64,000 bases of DNA from Trifolium pratense (GCF_020283565.1 NC_060063.1:18356720-18420719), one strand, 5' to 3'. Positions 9,917-21,697 are shown, numbered from the stretch's first letter. Notes: a model not told the origin generated them from the letters alone. Numbers and translations: made by a program.

Positions 9917-11358
9917 CACTACAAGAATACCTCAATTTATTGGCGGATTTAAATAATACTTATTGAGGGTTTAAACCCTCTGTAAATTACTGGCGGCCTA
10001 AACCCTCTGTAAGTGAGAAAAACCCTCACAAGATTAAAAAAATAATTTTTTTTAAAGAACCTATCACTTAGTGGCGGCCTAAGCCGCCAATAATTTAGTG
10101 ACGGCCTAAACCGCCAATAAATTAACTATACCGTTCCATTTAGTGACGGCCTAAACCGCCAATAAATTGTCTAGAACTTACCGACGGCTTAAACCGCCAT
10201 TACTTCTTCTTGACTCCTAGTTTCCTTCTTATCTTTTGTTTTTGTGTTGCGGTTTGAATTTTTCTTTTTGTCCTTTATTTTGTTTCCAGCTTGCAGCTAT
10301 ATGGCCCTCTTTTGTAGTATTTCTTTCTTGAACTTCTTTTGCAATTCTTGTGTATAGATATCTCTTTAATAATTTTTTTGCAGCATTAAAAAAAACAAAC
10401 ACCATGAATATCTCAAAAGCAAAGCCTCTTTCCTCTATTTGTTCTTGTCCCGTTCATATTCCTGTTCCTCTTTCACCAATTTCTCAAAGCAAAGCCTCTT
10501 ACACCATTCAACAATAACACCATGAATATCTCAAACACAATTTGATAGAATCAAAATCAAACCCATAACCATCTCCTTCAAACAAACCCAAAAACAACTT
10601 TGATCAAAATCAAACAACACAGATTTAAATCCAAAAAAGTGAAATTCTTTGTAGAAAAAAGAACCCAGTTTCTGCAACACCATGAATGGATCGATGCTTC
10701 TCAATCTGTTCATATTCATCTTCGATCTTCAATTTCTGCAAACCGAGTTTTTGAGTTTGTCATCCTCAAGCCAATTCCTCGTCAAAAAAACAAAATTCCT
10801 CAAGCCAATTCTTCATAAAATTGCTTTGGTTGAAGAAGATGAGATTAAAGAATTTGAGACTGAGGGGTGGCGATGGAGATTTGGGGATACTGAGAGGAGG
10901 AGATGAACTTTTCTTTGAAGAAATTAAAGTACTGTAAGATGAAATCGTGTTGCCAGCTAGTATTTCACAAGACAAGACGATGAAGACGAACTTTTCTTTA
11001 AAATTTTTAAATATAAATAAATCACTTTATAAAATAATAAATAAAATAAATCCAATTCAATTTTTTTTTTTTACATTACTTTTAGTTAGTGGCGGCTTCT
11101 GCCCTTAATAAATTTGTCAATGTTGCAACTTTTGGTTTGTGGCGGCCCAGACCGTCAATAAACTCAAAAGTCCTGCTTTTACATAGTGGCGGTTTAGGCC
11201 GCCAATAAATATGTGTAGTGGCGGTTTAGGCCGCCAATAAATTTACCAATGAGCAATTTTCTGGTGTTTTTGGCCGCCAGTAAATAGTTACTTTTTGGCG
11301 GTTTTGAGCACTTTGTGAGGGTTTTTGGCCCTCAATAAATCATGATTTTCTTGTAGTG
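9917..11358. mobile_element. non-autonomous CACTA (EnSpm) transposon
   Basis: 1442 bp with terminal inverted repeats CACTACAAGAA, flanked by the 3-bp duplication GTT (9914-9916 and 11359-11361), exactly as expected for CACTA elements. Both ends carry many copies of a palindromic subterminal repeat of the type TGGCGGTTTAGGCCGCCA plus ATAAAT (about six on the left at 9940-10205, about six on the right at 11090-11330). These are the presumed transposase-binding sites. The centre (about 10210-11080) has no transposase; it contains leader-like A/C-rich sequence that may be captured host DNA. Short ORFs there overlap on both strands and are not convincing. Confidence 0.88.
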
Positions 11359-11361
11359 GTT

Positions 11362-11560
11362 GTGAGGTAACGCCTTCTATCATTTTTAATCTTGCGCCTG
11401 CGATGTCTTTGATACTTTAAATATAATTATATATGAATAACTTTATACCTGATGCCTTTTTTGGTGGTTGCAATTGTTTTGGCGTTGTGATGAATCGCCT
11501 TGCTTTGGTTATGTATAAGCTTTTTCTTGCGGTGTTGATAATCTCGCCTTTCTTCGCTAT
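11362..11560. other. Tat 3' region, degenerate GCGCC/TCGCCTT motifs
   Basis: Non-coding continuation of the Tat 3' region on the right side of the CACTA. Short CGCCTT motifs recur, but there is no clear period. Confidence 0.4.
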
Positions 11561-11740
11561 GTCTTTTTCTGACGCCTCCTACTCGTAAGATTTACAGGTA
11601 GCGCCAAAGCATTTCAACTTGTCTTTTTCTGACGCCCCCTACTCGTAAGATTTACAGGTAGCGCCAAAGCATTTCAACTTGTCTTTTTCTGACGCCCCCT
11701 ACTCGTAAGATTTACAGGTAGCGCCAAAGCATTTCAACTT
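11561..11740. repeat. 60-bp tandem repeat, three copies
   Basis: Units 11561-11620, 11621-11680 and 11681-11740 start GTCTTTTTCTGACGCC. The last two look identical and the first differs by one base (CCTCC against CCCCC). They lie in the 3' region of the Tat element. Confidence 0.92.
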
Positions 11741-11746
11741 TACACT

Positions 11747-12201
11747 TGGTTCAGCGCTCACATCTGAGTTGATCTTTAAATATTCAGAGCTCAAGTTTGA
11801 GATAACCATTTTTTTTTTGTTGGTTCAGCGCTCACATCTGAGTTGACCTTTAATAAAGATTCAGAGCTCAAGTTTGAGATAACCATTTTTTTTTGTTCTT
11901 GGTTCAGCGCTCACATCTGAGTTGATCTTTAATAAAGATTCAGAGCTCAAGTTTGAGATAACCATTTTTTTTGTTGGTTCAGCGCTCACATCTGAGTTGA
12001 TCTTTAATAAAGATTCAGAGCTCAAGTTTGAGATAACCATTTTTTTTGTTGGTTCAGCGCTCACATCTGAGTTGATCTTTAATAAAGATTCAGAGCTCAA
12101 GTTTGAGATAACCATTTTTTGTTGTTGGTTCAGCGCTCACATCTGAGTTGATCTTTAATAAAGATTCAGAGCTCAAGTTTGAGATAACGATTTTTTTTTG
12201 T
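11747..12201. repeat. about 76-bp tandem repeat, six copies plus a remnant
   Basis: Units starting GGTTCAGCGCTCACATCTGA occur near 11748, 11821, 11899, 11975, 12051 and 12126, with a degenerate start at 12203. Length varies through the T tract that ends each unit. Open frames of repeated peptide across it are a by-product of the period. Such arrays in the 3' region of Tat elements are a known source of plant satellites. Confidence 0.92.
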
Positions 12202-12460
12202 TGGTTCAGAGCCCGTAACTTAATCAGGTTGACCTTTATTGGCGTAGATATTTTGACTGTGAAAATAGACATGCATAAAATAAAACTGAAATTTTGAAAT
12301 TCAATGAGCCTCAATAAAAACTCCTGTTTGCACAAGAGAAAAGAGTGTCTCATTGTTTTTATTTATCGATGAAAATGGTTCTTGTACATCATTATTTTAA
12401 ATAGTGCTGAAAAGAAATAGATTTTACTTATTCTTCCATCAATGGTGTGACGCTCCATGG

Positions 12461-13819
12461 CTAACTGTAGTAGAATTTCAAGTTTGCTATATTCCAAGTT
12501 CTGGGCAGAGTCCTTCCTTCCATTGTTTCTAAGCGGTATGCTCCTCCTTCAAAAGCTTCTTGCACACGAAAAGGGCCTTCCCAGTTTGAAGCGAATTTTC
12601 CTCCTTTGTCTTTTCCCATGGGTCTTTTCAACACTAAATCGCCTTCTTGAAACTTTCTTTGTCTGACTCTGGTATTATAACGCCTAGCGGCTCTTTGCTT
12701 TATGGCGAATTCTCTGAAATGTGCTCTTTCCCTTTTCTCTTCAATCATGTCTAGATTCTCTTCCAGGACTCTATTGTTTTCTTCTTGCGTTATGGTTTCT
12801 CTGCGCCAACTAGGAGGATCTATCTCTACAGGGATCATTGCATCTGAACCATAGACCATTGTGAATGGTGCTTCTCCTGTTGATGATTGGGGGGTAGTGT
12901 GATACGACCAAAGAATAGGCGAGATGTGGGCTACCCAGGCCTCGCCTTTGCTAGCTAGCCTCCTTTTCAATGCCCTTAGTATAACCTTATTTGCTGATTC
13001 CGCTTGTCCGTTAGCCTGTGGGTGCTCCACCGATATGAAGGTATTTTGGATTCCCTTGCTTCGACAGAACTCTACGACTCTTTCACTGGCGAACTGGGTG
13101 CCGTTATCTGATACAATATACTTGGGCAAACCAAACCTGCAAATGATTTTCTTCCAATAAAAGATTTTAACCTGTTCCGCCGAAATACTAGATACTGGCT
13201 CTGCTTCTATCCATTTTGTAAAATAATCCACGGCAACGATGATCCATCGCGCTTGTTTGTAACCAACCGGAAATGGACCAACGATATCCACGCCCCACAT
13301 GAAAAAAGGCCATGGGGATAATACTGACTTCAATGACTCTCCTGGTACGTGATGCAAATTAGCGTGTCGTTGGCATTTATCGCAGTTTCTTACGTACATG
13401 GCGGTATCATCATGTATATCCGGCCAGTAAAAACCTGCTCTTAATATCTTTCCTGCTAAAGCTCTTGAACCAATATGGCTGCCGCACGAACCCTCATCTA
13501 CTTCAGACATAATGTGTTTTGCTTCTTCATTGCTAACACACAGAAGGAGGGGGGATGCGAATCCTCTTTTGTAGAGCTTATCTCCGACCATGGAGTACCA
13601 TGCCGCCATATTTTTTAATTTGAACGCCTTTTCCTTTTCTTTTGGGAGTTCATCCTTTTGGAGGTACCGGATTATGGGTGACCTCCAGTCTTCCTCCTCT
13701 ATCACCATCATCAGATCCTCTCCGCTAATGCTGGGAGTTTTGATAGTTTCTTGGATAACGGTTCTATGACTCCCTGGTTTTTTCATGCTCGCCAATTTTG
13801 ACAATAAATCTGCTCTCAT
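12461..13819 (-). pseudogene. int: Tat integrase (452 codons), frame-shifted from upstream pol
   Basis: Open frame of 452 codons reading right to left. Zinc-binding part: H115, C146 and C149 are present, but the first His of the HHCC set appears to be Asp (D108, in EVDEG where the family has EVHEG). The catalytic triad D178, D238 and E274 is intact. The C-terminal region GDLVLKRP...WEGPFRV is typical of gypsy integrase. It begins with the RADLLSKLAS stretch that normally ends RNase H; between the two frames five bases replace three, so the pol reading frame is broken at 13816-13820. The enzyme would integrate the cDNA. One ORF, but unlikely to be expressed as part of pol. Confidence 0.9.
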
Positions 13820-14394
13820 ATGTTTTTCTCGCGGGGAACATAAACTAATTCGAACGAGTTAAAGCATTTAGCTAGACTTTGTACCCCCTCCACGTACTTG
13901 ATTAATTGTGGCTCTTTCGTTTGAAATTTTCCTGATACTTGGTTGGTGACCAGTTGGGAATCACTCATGGCTTTCAAATCCTTCACTTCCATATCTTTCG
14001 CTAGCTTCATTCTTGCTATCAAAGCTTCGTATTCGGCTTGGTTGTTGCTAGCTTTAAAGGCGAAGCGTAATGATTGTTCTATCATAACGCCATCTGCTCC
14101 TTCCAATACTATTCCATCTCCACTTCCCCGTACGTTGGAGGCTCCGTCAACTGATAGGGTCCAAGGCGAAGCTTTTTCAGTTGTTGGTGGGGTAGACATT
14201 TCTAATACAAAGTCGGCCAGCCTTTGAGATTTGATGGCCCCTCTAGGTGAGAAGATGATGTCAAATTCTGACAACTCAACGGACCATGCTACCATCCTTC
14301 CCGCTAAGTTTGGCTTTATGAGGACGTTCTTAATAGGGTAATCTGTCCTAACAACTATTTTGTGGCTTTGAAAGTATTGTCTTAACTTCCTAGC
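13816..14394 (-). pseudogene. Tat RNase H end and second (archaeal-type) RNase H
   Basis: Minus-strand frame continuing from the RT-RNase H part at 16286 after the solo LTR is discounted. It starts with the connection RKLRQYFQSH and then, counted from the Met at 14295, has the extra RNase H of Tat elements: D50 in LSVDGASN, E90 in NNQAEYEAL and D112 in SDSQL. The last catalytic Asp (in RAD) falls in the next frame because of the indel at 13816-13820. The dual RNase H supports Tat assignment. Confidence 0.85.
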
Positions 14395-16285
14395 TGAAAT
14401 GGCTGGTATTATATCTTTTATAATAATTATTATTATAATATAATGATAAAATAATAGTGGTAAAAAAAAAAAAAATTAATAATAATAAATAAAGAATAGG
14501 TGGGCAGATTTTTTTACGGAACAATATATATATCTCCCTTCATCTTTATCTTATATTTTTTTAACCAAAAAAAGACAATCACAACACACAACATCAACAT
14601 CTCTCACGTGAACCCATCTTCCTCAAATACTTCCATAGCTCAATTCTCATCATCTATTCCACTTTTCTTTTCATTTTCCTACTACTTTTCTTTTAACTTC
14701 ATCACATAATCAACATTATTGTCAATTCAAGCTTAGAAAGAATATTGGGTGAAAAGTGAAAGTACCCATTCATGGAGAGTTTGCTCTTTGATGTTCCTTG
14801 AGGTAAAAATCTATGATTTATGAAATTTAGAGATGATATTTAGCTGGGCTTAGTAGTGAAAAGTAGTATAGATAGTTTAAATCTTAAATTTTCATGGACC
14901 CTTTTAAACCCTAAGTCTAACAAATTGGGGGTTTTGTTCAATTCTTGTATTTATCATTATTGTGGTCTCAAATAAGTTTCTTTAAGTGCTGAAATTCTTG
15001 TATGATATTCAGATTCGGTGGAAGTTGCTCCGGTGGCCGTTTCGGAAGGCGTTGCTAGGAACGGAGTTGCCTCTTCATAGTTGTGAGTAGATAATTTACC
15101 TCGTGACTAGTTTTCTATGTTATTTTTATGGGAGAAACAACTTTTTAAGAAGAAAAGCTCATTTCAATCAAGAGTAATTTCACAAATGCATATTTATTTT
15201 AAAGATTTGGTTTTAGTTTTGCAAAAATAGCAAAAGTTAGTGGCTTTAAGCAAGTTGTTATAATACTATAAATTTATGTTTAGTACGAAAATTATTTTAA
15301 AGTTATTTGGAAGCTTTATATGGGATACAAAGCTTGCCGTTCGCTGCAACGAAGAGAGAATGCAGCCTATGAACGAAGTGTTCATAGTATATTACAAGTG
15401 TGTATCCGTTCGCCACAACGAAGAGATAATGTGGTATATATTTCCGTTCGCCACAACGAAGAGACAATGTGGTATATATATCCGTTCGCCACAACGAAGA
15501 GATAATGTGGTATATATTTCCGTTCGCCACAACGAAGAGACAATGTGGTATATCCGTTCGCCACAACGAAGAGATAATGTGGTATATATGTTTATGTGCG
15601 AGAAAGAAAAATATAATTTAATCTTTAAATTGTTTTTTTAAGTTACATTATGAGCTATTAGAAAGGAATTTTCATTTTGTTATAAAAACTGGTTTTGTGC
15701 AACGTGAATTATTTCCTTTTTAAAATATTCGTGCGGTTATTGTTTCTCTTTCCTGTTTACTTGGTATCTTATGCTCTCACTGAGTCTATGTGACTCACCC
15801 CTATTTCCTTTATTTTTTTTCAGATCCGCGAGTGGCAGGATAGACCGTTCTTGATATTTGTAGATTCCAGCAAGTACCCTCTTTTTGGTAGGCCCCTATC
15901 TTTAACGGAGGCCGGTATTTTGTGACTTCAGTATGATGCAGCTATATTTTGAGTAGAACTTGTTTAGAGGTCTTTAGGTGTATGTAGTACTACAAGTTTG
16001 TAACGTTGCTATATGTATAGCCACTATCATGGTGGATATGTGAAATTTAGTATAATTAAGAACCTGCTGTTGGAACATGTTTTGATGTAAATAGATAATG
16101 CAGGGATAAAAAAATGAATATTTTGGGATTTTAAGAAAAACAAAGGAGACTTTGCCAAAATTTTGGTAGATTCTAGAGATGTGAATATATGTGTATTTTT
16201 ATATTAGGCTTGCCAGACTTAGTTATTTTTCTGTAGCGACGGTTAGTCTGCGCGCCGGTCATGATCTTGAAAGAGGGTCATGACA
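14395..16285 (-). mobile_element. solo LTR of a Ty3/gypsy element inside Tat pol
   Basis: 1891 bp, flanked by the 5-bp duplication CTAGC (14390-14394 and 16286-16290), with LTR ends: on the minus strand TGTCATGACC...CCATTTCA. Insert plus duplication is 1896 bp and the pol frame matches on both sides, so the borders are firm. There is no primer site, polypurine tract or coding, so it is a solo LTR left by recombination. The TGTCATGACC start is common in plant gypsy chromoviruses, but the lineage is tentative. It contains a 38-bp tandem repeat (15406-15590). The motif CTCACTGAGTCTATGTGACTC near 15777-15798 is a short imperfect palindrome. Confidence 0.85.
15406..15590. repeat. 38-bp tandem repeat, five copies in the solo LTR
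   Basis: CCGTTCGCCACAACGAAGAG starts at 15406, 15444, 15482, 15520 and 15554 (the last spacing is 34). Units alternate between GATAATG and GACAATG, so a 76-bp pair was the unit of duplication. A diverged sixth copy lies near 15340. Confidence 0.92.
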
Positions 16286-17331
16286 CTAGCCGTGACAACT
16301 ACCGCGAGAGATAACCTCTCGATCCTCTGATATCTTATCTCCGCTCCTCTAAGGGTTCTACTTACAAAGTATATAGGCTTCTCTTCGCCCTCTACTTCTT
16401 GAACTAAAGCTGAACTTAAGGCTCTATCAGAAACTGCATGATAAAGGTAAAGGGTATTGCTTAGTAATGGGCGCGTCAAGATGGGCGGAGATGCTAAGAA
16501 TTCCTTTAGTTGTTTGAAGGCTTCTTCGCATTCGGGCGTCCATGAGAACCTTTCGTTTTTCTTAAGAGATGCGAAGAAGTGAAAACCTTTCTCGCCCGCG
16601 CATGATAGGAATCTGGACAACGCCGCTATTCTGCCTGTCAAAGTTTGGACCTCTTTCACGGAAGTAGGGCTTCTCATGTCTATGATGGCTTGACATTTTT
16701 CAGGGTTGGCCTCGATTCCCCTGTTGGTGAGCATGAAACCTAGGAACTTTCCTGCTTGCACTCCGAAAGAACATTTTGCTGGGTTTAACCTCATGTTGTA
16801 TTTCCTTACCGAACCCAGGATGTCCAGAAGATCTTCGTCATGCTGGTTTTCTTCGGAAGTTTTCACTACCATGTCATCAATGTACACTTCCAGGTTCTTT
16901 CCTATTTGTTCGGAGAATACCCTGTCCATCAGCCTTTGATATGTTGCCCCCGCATTCTTCATCTTTATTTGATTATACCCGGAGTAGGCGTCCATGAAGC
17001 TTAACATCTTGCATCCTGAAGCGCCGTCTATCAACCTATCTATGTTGGGCAAAGGATATGGGTCTTTGGGACATGCCTTATTTAGATCCGTAAAATCTAC
17101 GCACATCCTCCACTTTCCGTTGGCCTTTTTCACCATGACGACATTTGCTAACCACGAAGGGTATTTTATTTCCTCAATGAATCCAGCCTCTTTTAGCTTC
17201 TCTACTTCCTCTGCTATTGCAACTCGCCTTTCTTCTCCAACCTTTCTTTTTCTTTGAGAGATTGGTTTAATGCTGGGCGATATCGATAGCTTATGGGTGA
17301 TCACCCCTTCATCTAGGGCTCACTCTTCTGT
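16286..17331 (-). pseudogene. Tat reverse transcriptase-RNase H, internally deleted
   Basis: The minus frame starts within a tract ALDEGVITHKL after an in-frame TGA near 17323. Counting from the GTG at 17304: RT motif A (D105 in SFMDAYSGY) and the active site YIDDMVVK (141-148) are present, then the thumb and the start of RNase H (PIYFVSRTL). Between GYNQIKM and KNAGATYQ about 25 family residues, including the MPFGL segment, are missing without loss of frame. The frame is then cut by the solo LTR at 16285. The Pro-rich linker between protease and RT is also missing. Seen directly: motifs and breaks; the missing lengths are inferred from the family. Confidence 0.85.
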
Positions 17332-18967
17332 CTTGAAATTCTTCTCTGGGATCCATATCTGAATTTTCAATGATGTTTATACCACCCGGAACTGTGGCTT
17401 GTCTTCCTCCGGATACTCCACTTGAATTGGAGGTTCTATGTCTTATCTTTAGACTGGACTCGTAACACTTTTTGGCGAGTATTTGATCGCCTCTAACTGT
17501 TCCTACTTCTCCATTATCTAGAGGGTATTTAATCGCTAGGTATAGGGTGGACATGGCCGCACCCAAGGTGTTGAAAGCAGGTCTTCCTATGATAATGTTG
17601 TAGGAGGTGAATGGAGTTTTGACTACCAAATATCGCACTTTGATGGTTTTGGCGTTACTCCCCTCTCCAAAGGTAGTGAGTAATGAGGCGTAGCCCATTA
17701 CGTCTACCTGCTCCCCGGAAAACCCAACTAAAGCTCCCGCATATGGCTGCAATTGCTCCTCCGCTAATTGCATGGCCTTGAAGGCTTCCCAGTACATAAT
17801 ATCTGCTGAGCTTCCTGAGTCAATCAGTACTCTCTTTACGTCGCAGTTCAGGATTTGGACTTGTATTACCAGAGGGTCATCATCATGAGGTGCCACCTCC
17901 AGTCCATCCTTTGCCGTGAATGCCAAATCCGGGACGGCGAGTGGTTGTGGTTGTCGCACGAGGTATATCTCTGAGATTGCGCAGCGCACATATCGTTTCC
18001 TCGCCGAGCTTGACTCACCTCCTCCTGAGAATCCCCCCACTATTGTATTCACAGAGATCCTTTCTTTTGTAGGTTCTTTACCTGACCCAGGAATATTTCG
18101 TGATTCTTGCCTGGGGATTTTGGGCACGACGACTCGGCCTTGTGCTGCGTCATCAATGAACTTCCAGAGGTGGCCGCTTTTGATCAGCTCCTCGATCAAA
18201 TCTCTTAGGCGGAAACACTTCTCCGTAGAATGACCTCTGCATCTGTGGTAGGAGCACCAAGCGTTGTCGTCGAGCCCCATGGGGATATTGTTGGTTCTTT
18301 TGGCGGGGAGGTTTGCCAAACCACTGGCAAGAATTTCGTTTAACACGTAAGCCTTAGAAGTATTTAATGGCGTAAACTCTTCATTGGCGGGATGGTTCCT
18401 GAACTCTCTCCTTGATGGTTGATGGTAGGGCTTACCATAGCGCCTTTGCCATGAGTCTCCTTGATGGCCTCCAGTCCTTTGTCGCTGGTGTTCTGGCGCT
18501 TTAGTAGCACGGCCCACATATTCCTTCTCCTTGGCATCTCTTTGCCTTTTCTCGGCGTTGCTCTCTTCGCCCTTCCTTGGAAGGTTCATGTACCAACGCA
18601 AGGCTACATCCTTGAAGGTACCGGCTAGTAATTTACATTTTAGATGCTCCAGAGCGTTGATTATGGCAGTTTGTGTTCCTATTGCCATCAAATGCTCCCG
18701 AGGGTCAGTTTTTCCGTCAAAAGTAGGAAGGTGAGGAACATTTATTGCTTCCAAGACTTGAGTATCCCATAAGTGTTGTGCCAAAGGTTGTACGTCCATG
18801 ACGCTCTCTCCTTCCTCCTCCTTTGAAATCATTTTCGCTTTTTCTTTCTCATGTGTTCTTTCGGCCTCAATGGCCGCAATCTGGGTCTGTAAGCGCCGTA
18901 TTTCCACGACGGCGGCTTGCAAGGTGTTAACACTAGAATTATCGTTATTTCCGTGTTCTCCAGCCAT
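17309..18967 (-). pseudogene. gag: Tat gag-protease (552 codons) with internal deletion
   Basis: Open frame from ATG 18967, 63 bp inside the primer site. The N-terminus is a coiled coil (VEIRRLQTQIAAIEAER), followed by the gag core start (FDGKTDPREHL to RWYMNLPR). The core then jumps directly to KGEESNAEKRQ, so roughly 80 family residues are absent in frame. Next come a zinc-knuckle-like CSYHRCRGHSTEKC and an aspartic protease with VLIDSGSSADIMY near residue 390 and the flap/IIIGRPAFN region. The frame ends at 17309 in a different frame from RT, where another linker deletion lies. Gag would form the particle and protease would process it; this copy is defective. Confidence 0.85.
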
Positions 18968-19030
18968 GTGGAGATGTTTAATTTCTGTCTAGTTCGATGT
19001 GATAGGCTGGGATCAAATGTTTTTACCGCA

Positions 19031-19049
19031 GCCCCACGGTGGGCGCCAA
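19031..19049 (-). other. primer-binding site of the Tat element
   Basis: Minus strand TTGGCGCCCACCGTGGGGC, two bases after the 5' LTR end AGAACA. It has the TTGGCGCC form common in plant gypsy elements; the matching tRNA was not identified. Confidence 0.75.
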
Positions 19050-19051
19050 AA

Positions 19052-19540
19052 TGTTCTGGTAAAAACTCAAAGGGGGTTGTATTATTGATTAAATGGTGTG
19101 ATTACACTTGGTTCAATCCCAACAACCCTGGGAGTTTTATAAGTCAGAAGATCTCTGCCTTTACAAATGAAAGTATGAAGCTATTTATAGACTGCTTAGT
19201 CTTCTTCTCCAAGCTAAGATTCATAGAAATCCGGTCCTCAAGGTCTTCTTTTTCTCAATTTAATTATTAATTAACTAAATTTATTTTTATTTATTTTTCT
19301 AAATTCTTTCATTCATAGAAATTTGGTTATAACAAAACCAACTAATTAGAGAAGAAATTGCAAATAATTAGGAATTTTTTCCTTTTAATTGGGATTGGGG
19401 GTGCCAAAAAAAATGAAAAAAAACTCGATTGGTGATGTGGCAAGCCAAAAAAAAAAATTAATAAAATACACGTGGCAGTGTCACGTTGCGGCCACGTCAT
19501 CCTCCATTAAACCCATATGGACGGCAGAGACAGAAATCAT
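19052..19540 (-). repeat. Tat 5' LTR (outer border uncertain)
   Basis: The plus-strand TGTTCTGG at 19052 is the reverse complement of the LTR 3' end. On the minus strand CTATAAATAG (near 19176-19186) is a good TATA box. Because the 3' LTR is missing, the outer end cannot be fixed by comparison. From about 19545 the sequence has GGGACTAAAA/GGGACC motifs that belong to another element. Confidence 0.55.
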
Positions 19541-19544
19541 TGAC

Positions 19545-19638
19545 TGATGAAACTTCAGGGACTAAAAAGTGTGAAAACAAATTTCAGGGACTAAAACGAA
19601 AATTCTGTGAAACTATAGGGACCAAAAACATATTTAAC
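19545..19638. mobile_element. fragment of a DNA transposon terminus
   Basis: Repeated GGGACTAAAA/AGGGACC ending in ATATTTAAC; with CCC after the MULE (22009-22010) the end would read ATATTTAACCC. This is the form of terminal repeats of a legume MULE-like family. The foldback MULE inserted within this end. Confidence 0.35.
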
Positions 19639-19768
19639 GAGTAAAATGCCAAATACCCCCTGAAATTTTAAACTTCGTCAAATACCCCCCTGAAATTTGA
19701 AAATAGGCTAATACCCCCCCGAAATTTGAAAACATCAATCGAATTGCCCCCTGCTTCGTTTACTCCGT

Positions 19769-20974
19769 TGATGAATTCTCATTAGTCGCTATTTTTAAGA
19801 GTTTTTTTAATTAAGTTTTAATTGAATTTCATTAGTTTAGTGTTTAATTTAGTGTCATTTTAAATAAATTACAATTTTTTTATTTATTGAGTCAATTAAA
19901 TATTTTTCTTTATTAATATTTCATTTTGTGTAGTTTTTATTTTGTGAAGTGATTAATACATTGTCTAGTGTGTTATGTGATGAGCCAAGAGGGAGTATAT
20001 TATTTTAAGATCATGGGCTTCTCTAAAAAGAGAACAACTTGGGCCTTTTGCTGAAAATTGACCCGAACCAAGGAAATGAAAGAGGAATGTTTCTTTGCAA
20101 AATGTAGTACGTACAACAACAAGAGAGGCATCACGAGAAGCTTGGAACGGTACGAGGAGAGCTGCTGCGCTACAGGATGAAAATGATTGAAGCATAGGAA
20201 GAATGAAATTGAAGGATCGACTACCTACTGGGAGTGACACAAGTAGAAATTCATTGGTTTTAATTTCTTCCTTTGTTTATTGATTTCTATTTTATTATGT
20301 CTAGCTAAACTCTTGATTGGTCCTTGGGGATTCTGATTATTATTTATCTTGAATTATGTGATTATCATATGTTATGATCAATGAATTACGAAGTTAGTTT
20401 CTTCAATTATTCGCGCTTAATGCTTTACATGACTTGATCAATTGTGTGATGATTCCAATTATTTGTTTTACTATGACGATAGGAATGAATGATCGATCTA
20501 GGAATAATTGATCAATTAACTTTCACTTAAGATATTTTGGATTGTTAATTGAGATTAAAAGATTAAAGGTTGTAAACCTCAATTGATCATAGATTACCTA
20601 AGACATTAAGAATCGATGATCAAGGGAGAGAATTGTGTTACCAAGACATTGGGCATAATCATTTGAGATTTAATCTAATCATGAAACTAAATTGAGTAAA
20701 TTTGTAATCATACATGAAATTACCAAGAGAAATAGTAATTAGATGAACCAAAATGATCAATCGTTGTTCTATTATTACTTGGAATCCTAAGTTATTTCTA
20801 ATTTATGATTAAACTTCAAACCAAAGAAACCCCCCCCCCCCCCCCCCCCCCCTTTTATTTACGTCTTAAATACAATCCAATTGTTTTGTCAAGATTGAAA
20901 CAATCCCTGCGGATACGAACTTTATAAATTTTATTACTTAACGATAAATTAGTACACTTGCTAATTCGTCATCA
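19769..20974. mobile_element. solo LTR inside the foldback MULE
   Basis: 1206 bp flanked by the 5-bp duplication TCCGT (19764-19768 and 20975-20979), with ends TGATGAATT and AATTCGTCATCA. The right end, with AATCCCTGCGGATACGAAC and ACACTTGCTAATTCGTCATCA, resembles the U5 end of Athila/Tat gypsy LTRs, so it is probably in plus orientation. It contains a run of 23 C (20830-20852). There is no primer site or gene. Confidence 0.82.
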
Positions 20975-21129
20975 TCCGTCTATTTTGATGATGTGGTTGT
21001 TAAATGCATACATGGCACGTGCCAACGTAGGGTAATTGATCAGGACACGTCATAGAGGGGTAATTGACTAAAATTTGCAAAATCAGGGGCTAGTTAACTA
21101 AAATTGAATTTGCATAAAAAGAAAGAGAT

Positions 21130-21448
21130 GTAGAGGGGAGAGAGAGAGTTAGAGAGGGATAGGAAAAGAGATGGAGAGGGAGAGAGTGAGAGAGAAGGAG
21201 AGGTAGAGATAGAGAAAGAGGGAGAGAGTTAGAGAGACGGGGATAGAGAGGGAAAAAGAGATAGAGAAATTTAATTTGTTGTTGTTGTTGTTGTTATTGT
21301 TATTGTTGCATCTATTTTTCCTTTCTTTCCGTTTCTCTTTAACTCTCTCAATCTCCCTCTCTTTGTTGTTGTTATTGTTATTGTTGCATCTATTTTTTCT
21401 TTTTTTTATGTCTCTCTCTCTAACTCTCTCCATCTCCCTCTCTCTATG

Positions 21449-21492
<44 letters not shown>

Positions 21493-21642
21493 TCTCTCTC
21501 TCTATTTTTCCTTATCTCTGTTGTTGTCATTGTTTCAACTGTTCTCCCACTCTTTGCATCTCTCTAACTCTCTCCCTCCCCATCTCTGTAATTTCTCTAT
21601 ATCCTCCTTTCTATCCCCCTCTCTCTATCCCTCCCCCCCTCC

Positions 21643-21697
<55 letters not shown>

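Larger units (their letters stand above)
9029..19540 (-). mobile_element. Tat-lineage Ty3/gypsy retrotransposon, 3' LTR missing
   Basis: Read on the minus strand: 5' LTR (from 19051 outward), primer site, gag-protease, RT-RNase H, a second RNase H, integrase, tandem repeats, antisense ORF. Dual RNase H plus an antisense ORF defines the Tat group. The 3' LTR expected at the left is absent; the sequence stops at the Sirevirus junction near 9028. The element was then hit by a CACTA (9917-11358) and a solo LTR (14395-16285). The limit of the 5' LTR at the right is unclear, so the right coordinate is approximate. Confidence 0.8.

Noticed and set aside
10531..10975. Four overlapping ORFs in the CACTA centre
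   Set aside because: Short, on both strands, low complexity and without known motifs.
11861..12353. ORFs with a repeated MVISNLSSESLL peptide
   Set aside because: Produced by the 76-bp tandem repeat, whose period happens to be open in one frame; no family resemblance.
13816..13820. Programmed frameshift between RNase H and integrase
   Set aside because: No slippery sequence is seen, and the family has one continuous frame here, so a simple indel is more likely.
15406..15590. Regular 38-bp repeats that look like a CRISPR array
   Set aside because: Units are contiguous with no unique spacers, and the DNA is a plant LTR; it is a tandem repeat.
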